A stretch of DNA of 64,000 nucleotides from JBFMFR01 sp040752025 (lineage in GTDB: Bacteria; Chloroflexota; Anaerolineae; Anaerolineales; UBA4823). The notes beneath the pieces are model-generated. The model made no database searches and was not told where the DNA came from. It worked only from the letters and a program-made list of their open reading frames with translations. A program made the translations under genes and the position numbers. Below, piece by piece: positions 23,364 through 31,493 of the stretch (positions are counted from its first letter, which is position 1; every line of letters begins with the position of its first letter). The DNA lies in NCBI GenBank assembly GCA_040752025.1, contig JBFMFR010000040.1, forward strand, positions 1-64,000, given 5' to 3'.

Positions 23364-25890
23364 GCGCCAAACTCCTGTGTGACTGGTCTTGCGCTTCTTT
23401 GCTGGTCTGAGCCGGCACGTGGATGAACAAATGTGTACCTGAGCCAGGCGCCGAGAACACCTCCAGGTCACCACCCAACAACTCGAGACGCTCTTGCATC
23501 CCCAATAAACCCAATCCGCGCATGCTGCCAGGTTCCACATCTACCTCGGTCAGATCAAAACCAATGCCATCGTCTTCCAGGCCAATTTCAACCCGACCAT
23601 CCGATAAGCAAAACGAAAGGTGAGCGTTGCGCGCCCCTGAATGGCGAGCTACGTTCATGATGGCCTCTTGCACTACACGGAACAAAGCCGTCTCTACTTC
23701 AGGCGACAAACGGTGAGAATCGCACTTTTCTTCAACAGACACGTTCATACCCTTCGGCTGCAAACGCGACTCTGCAAACCAGCGCAAGGCTGGCAACAGG
23801 CCCAAATGATCGAGCATGGAGGGACGCAGGTCAAAGATCAACTTGTGGACACCATCCAGGGTGTGTTGCACCAGATCGTGCATATCCTGGACGCGACGTT
23901 CGATGCGCTGCGATTCTTTCGGCGCTTCACGCTCAGCGATTTCAAGGATCTCTTGCGCGGCGAACAACAAGGCGGTCAAGTTCTGGCTGGTGTCATCGTG
24001 CAGCTCGCGGGCGATGCGGTTGCGCTCTTCTTCCTGAGCTGTAATCGCTTTCTTGAAAAGCTCGCCGCGCACCTGCTCTTTATGCTGCACTTCGGCGTAC
24101 AGGCGGGCGTTCTCGATCGCCACACCGATCTGGCTGGCAATGGCCGAAAGCAATTCTTGCTCTTCCGTATCGAACTTGCGCGGGGCATGGGTAGCCACGC
24201 ACATACTGCCTACCGTCAGGCCGCGCGAGGTGATCGGCACATGTACCAGGGTGCTGAGCTGTTCCTTACGCAACGAGCGACCGCGCACCCCGCGGTAATG
24301 CGACAAATCTGGAACAACGATTATTTCACCCTTTTCGCGCACACCGCCGCATGATCCATCCAACATACCCAACTGCGAAGCCAGTTGGGCAGCCTCTGAG
24401 GAAATGCCCTGGCAGGTCATCAACTGCATGTTGGTTTGATTTTCCACTTGCAAGAAGATCGCACCAACATCGATGGATGTCATGCGCAGCACCTCCTCCA
24501 GCGAGTGCTCCAGGATTTCTTGCAAATCCAGCGAGCGATTGACCGTACTGGCAATCGAGTTGAGGATAGACAGATACTGGTTGCGGCGCTCCAATGAATC
24601 AACCACAGCCTGCAAACTGTCGCGCGCCGCCTGGGCCTCCAGTTGAGCAGCGCGGGCTTCCTGAGTGCGGATCTGGACGCGTTCGTCGAGATCTTGATTC
24701 AAAGAGCGAATCTCTTCCATCGAGTGCATCAGGCGCTGGCGCATGGCATCGAAACTGTCCGCCAACAAGCCAATCTCATCTTTGCGCCAGCCGCGCCTGA
24801 CCGGTAAATTGATCGGGGTTTGCAAATCGCCTGCGCCAATCCGCTGGGTAGCCAGTGTGAGCGCCTGCACCGGGGTAATTACACTACTGGTAGTAATCCC
24901 GACCAGGATCAAAGCCCCGATGATGGTCAACAACCCCAGGGCCAGGTTGATGAACATCAGGTTGCGCACGGGGGCAAAGGCTTCCGTGGCCTGTTGGCGC
25001 ACGATAACCCCCCAGGGAGCCAATTTCAGAGGGGCAAAGGCGATAACTTCGTCACTGGACTCGCCATAGGCACGGGTGCTGGCGTCCCCATAGCACCCCA
25101 GGCAGGTCTCCACACCTGGAGCTCCGGCGATAAACAACTTGCTGATCGCCGCGCTGCGCTCATCTGGGTCGATGCCACGGCCCTGCAAGATACGCTCAGA
25201 ATCTGTGCTGGCCAGGACCAGACCACTGGCGTCGATAACATCCAGGGTCCCGGTCTTGCCTAAATCCAGGGGGCGCTCAAACGGAAAAATGGAAGGGTCG
25301 CCTAAATCCATCATGGTCGCCAGCGCGCCGTGTGTGACGCCAGCCGCATCCTGCACGGGGACCACAATCACGGCGTGCAAAGAAGACTCGATCAGCAGCG
25401 AAAGGCTGGTAGAACTGCCCGCCAGCGCCTGTTTCACTGCGCCGATCTCCTCCCATTGCAGAGTTTGGTCCGCTAAATTGGATGAGAATACCAGCCTTCC
25501 GGCCTGGTCTAACAAAGCCACGCCGTGCGCCAGTACGCCAACTTGAGAGAGCGCCTGATCGCGTTCAACCTGACTCGCCTGCTGGTCTTGAAACACCGGC
25601 TGCCTGGCAAGCAAGGTCAAAGTATCTTGCAGATGGGCGATGTTGGCGTCCAGGGTGGCGGCGCCCAGGCGGGCTAACATGACACGCTCACTAAGCACCT
25701 TCTGCGTGGCCTGGCGAGCGCTGCTGATGCCCAACATGGCAAACACCAGCATCAAGCCCACCAGACCTACGATCACCATGGCTGACATCTTAGCGCGCAA
25801 ACCCAACGGCAGCCACTTTTGTTCAAGCAAGCGCTCCAGCCGGGTGCGTAAACTGGCCTTCCAACCGGTAAATAAACGCTTCATTTCCAT
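23356..25890 (-). CDS. Membrane sensor histidine kinase (extracellular sensor, HAMP, GAF, HisKA_3)
   Basis: An 844-residue kinase. A first membrane helix (about 38-58), a large extracytoplasmic Cache-like sensor (about 60-310), a second helix (about 315-337), HAMP (about 340-395), coiled coil, GAF (about 455-600), HisKA_3 dimerisation with the phospho-His in ITAQEEERNRIARELHDD, and an HATPase domain with DDGIGFDL and GLGLLGM follow in order. The sensor contains a CLGC pair that could bind metal or respond to redox. It starts 6 nt after the SDR stop and is translationally coupled to the response regulator. Confidence 0.92.
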   Translation of the reverse strand: MEMKRLFTGWKASLRTRLERLLEQKWLPLGLRAKMSAMVIVGLVGLMLVFAMLGISSARQATQKVLSERVMLARLGAATLDANIAHLQDTLTLLARQPVFQDQQASQVERDQALSQVGVLAHGVALLDQAGRLVFSSNLADQTLQWEEIGAVKQALAGSSTSLSLLIESSLHAVIVVPVQDAAGVTHGALATMMDLGDPSIFPFERPLDLGKTGTLDVIDASGLVLASTDSERILQGRGIDPDERSAAISKLFIAGAPGVETCLGCYGDASTRAYGESSDEVIAFAPLKLAPWGVIVRQQATEAFAPVRNLMFINLALGLLTIIGALILVGITTSSVITPVQALTLATQRIGAGDLQTPINLPVRRGWRKDEIGLLADSFDAMRQRLMHSMEEIRSLNQDLDERVQIRTQEARAAQLEAQAARDSLQAVVDSLERRNQYLSILNSIASTVNRSLDLQEILEHSLEEVLRMTSIDVGAIFLQVENQTNMQLMTCQGISSEAAQLASQLGMLDGSCGGVREKGEIIVVPDLSHYRGVRGRSLRKEQLSTLVHVPITSRGLTVGSMCVATHAPRKFDTEEQELLSAIASQIGVAIENARLYAEVQHKEQVRGELFKKAITAQEEERNRIARELHDDTSQNLTALLFAAQEILEIAEREAPKESQRIERRVQDMHDLVQHTLDGVHKLIFDLRPSMLDHLGLLPALRWFAESRLQPKGMNVSVEEKCDSHRLSPEVETALFRVVQEAIMNVARHSGARNAHLSFCLSDGRVEIGLEDDGIGFDLTEVDVEPGSMRGLGLLGMQERLELLGGDLEVFSAPGSGTHLFIHVPAQTSKEAQDQSHRSLAHV

Positions 25891-25896
25891 AGCAAT

Positions 25897-27012
25897 CTAC
25901 CTCATACCCGAACCTGCGCCGCTAGTGACGGAGCTTCCTGTTCCGCCATCGTCCGGCGGCCACTTGCAATAGCGTGTGCGTTTACAATACTTGCACACGC
26001 CATCTACTTCCAGGTTCTCATACACACCTTCAAATTCTCCCATCAATTCATACCATTCGTACGTGCGCCCAATCGTAATGCGTAAAGGCGTGTTCGGCAT
26101 GTCGAAAGCAGTGCGCGCCTTGGATGAATCGAAATAAAAACTCTGCGATTCCAGACGCAAACGATCACCCGTCAGAGGCACCGGTCCGGTGGTCTGAGGT
26201 TGGAGCATATCCGTCAACCCGGCGACGAAAGACACCTGCCAGCGCGGCATTGCCTTGAGTTTCATACCGCAACCGACCACGTTGGCGATCGTTTGGTAAA
26301 GTTGCAGGTGTGTCATATTTTCTCCCCCCAGGATGTAGCGCTCGCCAATCCGGCCCTTCAAGGCTGCCTCGATATGCCCCTGGGCGGCATCGCAGATCGG
26401 CACAACGTTCAAGCCTCCAGGTGGGATCAAAGGGGGAACACAGTGCTGGACAACTTCTACAACCATACCACTGGAAACCTTGCGAATATCGCGCGGTCCA
26501 ATAACAGTCGTCGGATTGACAATCACAGCCGGCAAACCTTTTTTAACGTATTCCATGACAATTTCTTCCGCCTGGAATTTGCTATACCCGTAAACAAAGC
26601 GCTCAGGCTTCACATTGAAGCGATAGGTTTCGTCGACGACTTCGTTGGGGTGCATACCCATCGCCGCGGTCGAGCTGGTGTGCACGACTCGCCCCACACC
26701 CACCTGTAACGCAGCTTCCATAACATTACGCGTGCCCTGCACGTTGACGGCGTTCATGCGCTCAATGCCTTGCCGCCAGTAGTCCACCACGCCGGCGGCG
26801 TGGAAAACCACATCGATATCCTGCATGGCTGGCGGAAGCGTGTCAGGCTCGAGCACATCGCCGGTCACGAAATCGAAAGGCCCGCCTTCGAGCAGCTCGC
26901 GCGACGCCCCGGCGCGCTCCAGGATGCGCACCTGCCAGCGGCGCTCGACCAGGCGCAGAGCGATGTTCGAACCGACGAAGCCGGTGCCGCCGGTGATCAG
27001 CGCACGCGGCAT
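25897..27012 (-). CDS. NAD-dependent epimerase/dehydratase (HpnA-like extended SDR)
   Basis: A 371-residue extended SDR with the Rossmann motif TGGTGFVGSNIA (8-19), HAAGVVDYW, TSSTAAMG and the catalytic YGYSKFQAEE (Tyr-x3-Lys). It resembles HpnA/dihydroflavonol-reductase types. It overlaps the end of cobA-hemD by 16 nt and is followed directly by the sensor kinase. The C-terminus is extended with a Cys cluster (CKYCKRTRYC, about 340-349) and a Gly/Ser-rich tail whose DNA includes a decayed GAA-loop hairpin. Substrate unknown. Confidence 0.85.
   Translation of the reverse strand: MPRALITGGTGFVGSNIALRLVERRWQVRILERAGASRELLEGGPFDFVTGDVLEPDTLPPAMQDIDVVFHAAGVVDYWRQGIERMNAVNVQGTRNVMEAALQVGVGRVVHTSSTAAMGMHPNEVVDETYRFNVKPERFVYGYSKFQAEEIVMEYVKKGLPAVIVNPTTVIGPRDIRKVSSGMVVEVVQHCVPPLIPPGGLNVVPICDAAQGHIEAALKGRIGERYILGGENMTHLQLYQTIANVVGCGMKLKAMPRWQVSFVAGLTDMLQPQTTGPVPLTGDRLRLESQSFYFDSSKARTAFDMPNTPLRITIGRTYEWYELMGEFEGVYENLEVDGVCKYCKRTRYCKWPPDDGGTGSSVTSGAGSGMR
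25929..25945 (-). repeat. GAA-loop hairpin, copy I (one stem mismatch)
   Basis: On the minus strand CGGAAC-AGGAA-GCTCCG, identical in loop to copies D-G but with one unpaired stem position. It encodes part of the GGTGSSVT tail of the SDR. Confidence 0.55.
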
Positions 27013-28724
27013 CTTTGCAATCCCTCCACCAGATAGCCCAGGTATCGATCACTACCGATTTGAACGCCATCCAGAGAAATCGCCACGGGTATCCCGGCAT
27101 CATGAGCAGCCTGGGCAGTCGCCGCGTCATCGCAGACCACCGCCGCCCCTTCCAGGATCTCTCGAAGCGTTTCACCTGCGCCTGGCAGCGCCAGCAAATC
27201 CGCCACAGCCTCGACTGTCTCAAGATCGTGAAACAGGACCGCATCCAGGCGGCCTTCCTGCAAGCCCGACAGGACAGCCGCGCCGAGATCGACCGATCGT
27301 ACGCAATAGGCTACCGGCGCATCGAATCGGGCCGCGCCTTTCTTCACAGCCTGGAAATAAAGCCCGGGCTGGCGGGCTGAACGGGGGAGCAATATGCGTT
27401 GGCCGTCAAGAGACACACCAGTCTCCTGCGCCAGGCCGGGAATATCACGGGCCAGACAGTCTGCCGCCAACCCGTAGGAGCGTAAAATCCCAGCGGCCGG
27501 GCCAACAGCCCCCAACTTCACGGTGTACAGCCAACGCGCATCATGGCCCAGGGCAAACAAACGCTGGCAGAAAACCAGGGCGGCGGCAGCGCTGGCCAAC
27601 CAGACCCAATCGTAGCGCCCACCTACCGGGCTCTCTATCTGCGGATCCTGGGGCGGGCTAGCATTCCCTTGACGCGGTTGCAGTTGGTGGATGGCTTCGT
27701 CCAGGGCCGAAAGATCCTCCGGCGGCACAATTTCGGCCACGGGCAAGTCGATCACCTCAGCGCCCAATTCCGCCAGGCGGACTCGAAAATCCGGGTATGG
27801 CGGCCAGATTGCAGGCGCATCCAGAAGGGCCGGCAATGCCGGGATACCCTGACCCGAGGCTGTGAAAAGATTGGCCTGGCGCGTGCGGACATCCAGCAAG
27901 CGCAATCCTGACAGCGGCGATGATTTCGCCAAATCATGCCCCTGGTGAGCGGCTTCGAACCAGGCCAGGCGCTCGCGCAAACGCACAACCTCGCCAACGA
28001 TGGTTATGGCAGGCGGGCGAATCTGGGCAGAAAGCTCGACGATGTCCGCCAGGGTACCCACCACTGTCTTCTGGGCAGGGTACGTGCCCTGCTGGATCAA
28101 AGCCACGGGCGTGTCTGCGGTACGCCCGGAAGCCAGCAAAGCGCCGACCACGGCGGGCAGGTTGTCGACGCCCATCAGAAAGACCAGCGTATCCGCCTGT
28201 TTGGATAGGCCCGCCAGCCCTTCAAGGCCTGCGGGCTGGCTTTCCTCCGGCGGACCATCGCTGGCGCGATGCGCGGTGATGAAAGCCGCGCTGGCAGCCA
28301 GGCCGCGATGTGTCACCGGGATGCCAGCATAAGCCGGGGCAGCGATGGCGCTGGTCACTCCAGGCACGATTTCAAACGGAATGCCCTGCGCAGCCAGGGC
28401 CAGGGCTTCTTCACCGCCGCGCCCAAAGACAAACGGATCGCCGCCTTTCAGGCGCACAACCACTTTATCCGAACGGGCTTGCTCGATCAAGATCTGGTTA
28501 ATTTCATCCTGGGGCACGGGATGATGATCCGGGCGCTTACCGACATCGATGCACTCAGCTTGCCCAGCAAAGCCCAGCAGCCAGCGATTAACCAGACGAT
28601 CATGGACAACCACTTCGGCTTGCGCCAGGCAGTCCAGGCCGCGCAGCGTGATCAGGCCCGGGTCGCCCGGGCCGGCTCCCACCAGATAAACGCTGCCACG
28701 CTGGACGGTTCGCCAGGCGTTCAA
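26997..28724 (-). CDS. cobA-hemD: Uroporphyrinogen-III C-methyltransferase / uroporphyrinogen-III synthase fusion
   Basis: A 575-residue bifunctional enzyme. Residues 1-260 form the SAM-dependent methyltransferase that makes precorrin-2 (VYLVGAGPGDPGLITLRG, VVRLKGGDPFVFGRGGEE, PGVTSAIAAPAYAGIPVTHR). The rest is the HemD domain that cyclises hydroxymethylbilane. It starts at a TTG overlapping the met8 stop (TTGA) with GGAGG nine bases upstream. Together with met8 it supplies sirohaem for DsrAB. The fusion order CobA-HemD is known in Firmicutes and Chloroflexota. Confidence 0.93.
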   Translation of the reverse strand: MNAWRTVQRGSVYLVGAGPGDPGLITLRGLDCLAQAEVVVHDRLVNRWLLGFAGQAECIDVGKRPDHHPVPQDEINQILIEQARSDKVVVRLKGGDPFVFGRGGEEALALAAQGIPFEIVPGVTSAIAAPAYAGIPVTHRGLAASAAFITAHRASDGPPEESQPAGLEGLAGLSKQADTLVFLMGVDNLPAVVGALLASGRTADTPVALIQQGTYPAQKTVVGTLADIVELSAQIRPPAITIVGEVVRLRERLAWFEAAHQGHDLAKSSPLSGLRLLDVRTRQANLFTASGQGIPALPALLDAPAIWPPYPDFRVRLAELGAEVIDLPVAEIVPPEDLSALDEAIHQLQPRQGNASPPQDPQIESPVGGRYDWVWLASAAAALVFCQRLFALGHDARWLYTVKLGAVGPAAGILRSYGLAADCLARDIPGLAQETGVSLDGQRILLPRSARQPGLYFQAVKKGAARFDAPVAYCVRSVDLGAAVLSGLQEGRLDAVLFHDLETVEAVADLLALPGAGETLREILEGAAVVCDDAATAQAAHDAGIPVAISLDGVQIGSDRYLGYLVEGLQRCRVR

Positions 28725-29407
28725 AGCTCTGCCTCCAGGTTGTCACTCAACAAATCCTGTGCATACAGGCGAGCCGCCAGAACTCCCCGGTCGCGGATCA
28801 CCTGCAACAGGTCTGAATCAACCAGCCGCAGCGCGGCTTCAAGGCGCGCTGCACCGGGCGAGAAGCGCTGCATCAACTCGGGGCGCAAGCTGGCCATCAA
28901 CTCGACCAACTGCCCATACTCTGGCCCAAACTGCGCCTCGAGCTGCTGGCGCAGGCGGCGAGCGAGCGCAGGGCTGGCGCCGCCGGTGGAAATCGCCAGC
29001 AGCAGTTCGCCTCGCCGTACTATGGCGGGTACGATGAAATTGCTATGCAGCGGATCGTCGACCACGTTTACCAGGCAGCCGCGACGCGAAGCCTCCTGCC
29101 AGACAGCCTCGTTCACAGCCGGGTCGTCCGTGGCCGCGATCACCAAAAAAGCGCCCTCCAGGTCGCCTGACCGGTAAGAACGCTCGATAATGACTGGCGC
29201 GGGAAGCTCTTCATCCAGCCCAAGAATTACATCCGTCTGCGGTGCTACCAGGGCCTGCAAATCGGCGCTGATCACCGGGCTGACTACGGTGACCTTCGCA
29301 CCGGCCTCCAGGAGACCTTTCACCTTTCGCGCCGCTACGCTGCCCCCACCGACCACTACAGCCTGTCGACCTTCAAGGCCAATCAGGCAAATCGGATATG
29401 TCTTCAT
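28721..29407 (-). CDS. Precorrin-2 dehydrogenase / sirohydrochlorin ferrochelatase (Met8/CysG-N type)
   Basis: A 228-residue protein beginning MKTYPICLIGLEGRQAVVVGGGSVAARKVKGLLEAGAKV in blocks typical of the CysG N-terminal/Met8 family; the NAD-binding GGGSVAARK motif is at about 21-29. It oxidises precorrin-2 to sirohydrochlorin and in many members also inserts iron, giving sirohaem. It is the first gene of the minus-strand operon and has a well-formed promoter. Confidence 0.92.
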   Translation of the reverse strand: MKTYPICLIGLEGRQAVVVGGGSVAARKVKGLLEAGAKVTVVSPVISADLQALVAPQTDVILGLDEELPAPVIIERSYRSGDLEGAFLVIAATDDPAVNEAVWQEASRRGCLVNVVDDPLHSNFIVPAIVRRGELLLAISTGGASPALARRLRQQLEAQFGPEYGQLVELMASLRPELMQRFSPGAARLEAALRLVDSDLLQVIRDRGVLAARLYAQDLLSDNLEAEL

Positions 29408-29416
29408 ACGTTCTTT

Positions 29417-29445
29417 GTTGTATCACAATGCATTGCGTGCGTCAA
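29417..29445 (-). promoter_or_regulatory. Promoter of the sirohaem/two-component operon
   Basis: On the minus strand, TTGACG (29445-29440) and TACAAC (29422-29417) are separated by 17 nt, a good sigma70-type promoter just ahead of met8. The spacer contains the palindrome CAATGCATTG and just upstream lies TGACA-TT-TGTCA (29447-29458), either of which could bind a regulator. Confidence 0.6.
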
Positions 29446-29482
29446 TTGACATTTGTCACCATCGACAATGCACATGCTCAAC

Positions 29483-30193
29483 TCACTTTGTGGCCATTGC
29501 AACTCGCAAAGCAGCCATGTTTTCATCCACGCTGGCCTGCTGGTTGAAAATGCCCGAGCCAACCACCAACACAGTCGCACCAGCTTGCACAACCTGCCTT
29601 ACGTTGCTCGTTTTGATGCCGCCGTCTACTTCGATTTCGACGTGATCCAATCCACATGCCTGCAGCATGTCTCGCAAGCGAGCGATGCGCGCCGTGCTGC
29701 CCGGGATGTAGGTTTGCCCGCCAAAGCCGGGGCTAACGGACATCACCAGCACCAGATCAACGTCTGCGAGGACTTCCTCCAAAGAAACCAGCGGAGTGGC
29801 CGGGTTCAGCGTTACCCCGGCCCGGATGCCAGCTTCCTTGATCTGCTGGATGGTACGGTGCAAATGCGGGCAGGTCTCGACATGCACCGTGATGTTGCCT
29901 GCCCCGGCCTCGATGAAATTCGGGATGAGCCGCTCTGGTTTCTCGATCATCAAATGCACATCCAACATCACGCCTGCGGCCTGGGTGAGCGGTCTGATCG
30001 CCCGGACAACCAGGGGGCCCACGGTCATATTCGGTACAAAGTGCCCATCCATGATATCCACATGGATGTAATCTGCTCCCGCGGCGATGGCTTCGCTCAC
30101 CTGCTCGCCCAGTCGGGCAAAATCTGCTGACAGGATCGAAGGGGCTAACTTGACTCGGGTTGTATCTGACTGTGACATGCTGGCCTCGCTCAT
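29483..30193 (-). CDS. rpe: Ribulose-phosphate 3-epimerase
   Basis: A 236-residue TIM-barrel enzyme interconverting ribulose- and xylulose-5-phosphate. Diagnostic segments are APSILSADFARLGEQ, YIHVDIMDGHFVPNMTVGP, DVHLMIEKP, VLVMSVSPGFGGQTY and EVDGGI. The start overlaps the rpiA stop (ATGA) with AAGGAG upstream; a second ATG at 30178 is possible. It forms a two-gene pentose phosphate operon with rpiA. Confidence 0.96.
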   Translation of the reverse strand: MSEASMSQSDTTRVKLAPSILSADFARLGEQVSEAIAAGADYIHVDIMDGHFVPNMTVGPLVVRAIRPLTQAAGVMLDVHLMIEKPERLIPNFIEAGAGNITVHVETCPHLHRTIQQIKEAGIRAGVTLNPATPLVSLEEVLADVDLVLVMSVSPGFGGQTYIPGSTARIARLRDMLQACGLDHVEIEVDGGIKTSNVRQVVQAGATVLVVGSGIFNQQASVDENMAALRVAMATK

Positions 30194-30873
30194 CGCTCCT
30201 TATCCATAATGTGAGTCCCATCCGCTTTGGCAACAATCACCCGGCTGGCCATATCCAGAAAAAGGCCATGTTCCACAACGCCTGGGCGTTTCGACAACTG
30301 CTCCGCCAGGAGATGGGGCTGGGGGATGCCAGCCTCAAACCAACAACGCACCAGGTAATTGTGGTTGTCGGTGACCACTGGAGAGCCATCTGCTTCGAGC
30401 CACAGCTCCGCACGGCAGCCCAAAGAGGCCAGCCAGCGCACCTGCGCCCTGGCTTCGAAAGGCACAATCTCCACAGGCAAAGCCCCCTGCCCCAGCACGG
30501 GGACCAGCTTGGATTCGTCAACGACAATAACAAAGCGCCGGGCATGAATCTCAACGATCTTTTCGCGCAGCAAGGCGCGCCCCAGGCCTTTGATCAGGTT
30601 GAGCTGAGGGTCCACCTCGTCGGCCCCATCCACTGCCAGGTCTAACTGTGGGTGCGTGGCGAGATCGGTCAGCGCAATGCCCAACGCACCCGCCCGGTGG
30701 GCAGTCGCCTCAGAGGTCGGCACGGCGCAGATGTCGTGCAAATCGCCCGATTGCAACCGCGCCCCCAGTAGATCGATGAAATGTTGGGTTGTCCGCCCGG
30801 TGCCCAATCCCAGGGTCATTCCACTGCGCACTTCTTCCAAAGCACGCCGGGCCGCCTGTTCTCTCAAATCCAT
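30190..30873 (-). CDS. rpiA: Ribose-5-phosphate isomerase A
   Basis: RpiA interconverts ribose- and ribulose-5-phosphate. Conserved parts are GLGTGRTTQHFID, DLAVDGADEVDPQLNLIKG, GRALLREKIVE and the terminal GTHIMDKER. The start is taken at MDLREQAARRAL (30873) by family similarity; in-frame starts at 30888 or 30933 are possible, and the upstream AAGG sits too close to 30888. A TATAAT lies on the minus strand at 30930-30925, in front of either start. Confidence 0.93.
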   Translation of the reverse strand: MDLREQAARRALEEVRSGMTLGLGTGRTTQHFIDLLGARLQSGDLHDICAVPTSEATAHRAGALGIALTDLATHPQLDLAVDGADEVDPQLNLIKGLGRALLREKIVEIHARRFVIVVDESKLVPVLGQGALPVEIVPFEARAQVRWLASLGCRAELWLEADGSPVVTDNHNYLVRCWFEAGIPQPHLLAEQLSKRPGVVEHGLFLDMASRVIVAKADGTHIMDKER

Positions 30874-30939
30874 GCCGCCGATAACCATCCTTTCCGTTGA
30901 TAATTTTGATGCTATGCTACCACAATTATACAAAGCAAC

Positions 30940-30966
30940 GGACCGGTTTTCTGATGAAACCGGTCC
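30940..30966 (-). terminator. Hairpin after the acyl-CoA carboxylase operon
   Basis: GGACCGGTTT pairs perfectly over 10 bp with AAACCGGTCC around a seven-base loop. It lies 7 nt after the BCCP gene. The bases after it on the minus strand are only moderately T-rich (GTTGCTTTG), so termination is likely but not strong. Confidence 0.55.
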
Positions 30967-30972
30967 ATCGCC

Positions 30973-31470
30973 TCAATCGATCTCCACCAGCAATTCGTGG
31001 AGCGCTACACGCTGACCGGGTAAGATGTGCACGGCTTTGACCAGACCCGAGATAGGGGCGCGGATTTCATTTTCCATTTTCATGGCCTCCAACACCACCA
31101 GGGCCTGGCCAGTTTGCACATCCTGGCCCGCGACCACCAACACCTCACTGATTTGACCCGGGATGGGCGCCTTTACACGCCCATCGCCGGTGGATGGGCG
31201 CGTAAAGCTTACTTCCAAATCTTGCACTTCCAGAGAGAAAATTCCCAGGTGTGAGCGAATCCAATGCAGATCCGGATCGATCAACACTTCACAGGGGCGG
31301 CCGTCCACAATGAACCAATCCGCATCCTGGCCGGCAGCCACATGGTTAGGTACCACCACCTTAACTGGTTGACCATCTACCAGAACTTCAAACTCAGAAG
31401 ACTGTTGTGGCGGGACGCTCAGCTCGATCTCAAACGAATACCCTTCGACCATTACAGAAAGTTTGCTCAT
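30973..31470 (-). CDS. Biotin carboxyl carrier protein
   Basis: A 165-residue protein whose C-terminal 75 residues form a biotinyl domain with the biotinylation motif EAMKMENE (Lys of AMKM). The N-terminal part carries a sandwich-type domain seen in propionyl-CoA and oxaloacetate decarboxylase carriers. ATG 31470 with GGAGAG five bases upstream is chosen over GTG 31473. It ends the operon with biotin carboxylase and carboxyltransferase. Confidence 0.92.
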   Translation of the reverse strand: MSKLSVMVEGYSFEIELSVPPQQSSEFEVLVDGQPVKVVVPNHVAAGQDADWFIVDGRPCEVLIDPDLHWIRSHLGIFSLEVQDLEVSFTRPSTGDGRVKAPIPGQISEVLVVAGQDVQTGQALVVLEAMKMENEIRAPISGLVKAVHILPGQRVALHELLVEID

Positions 31471-31493
31471 CACATCTCTCCATAGGAATTAAC

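Noticed and set aside
23364..23540. Longer response regulator reading into the kinase gene
   Set aside because: The extra residues are Trp/Cys-rich out-of-frame translation of the kinase; the ATG at 23363 starts the family sequence directly.
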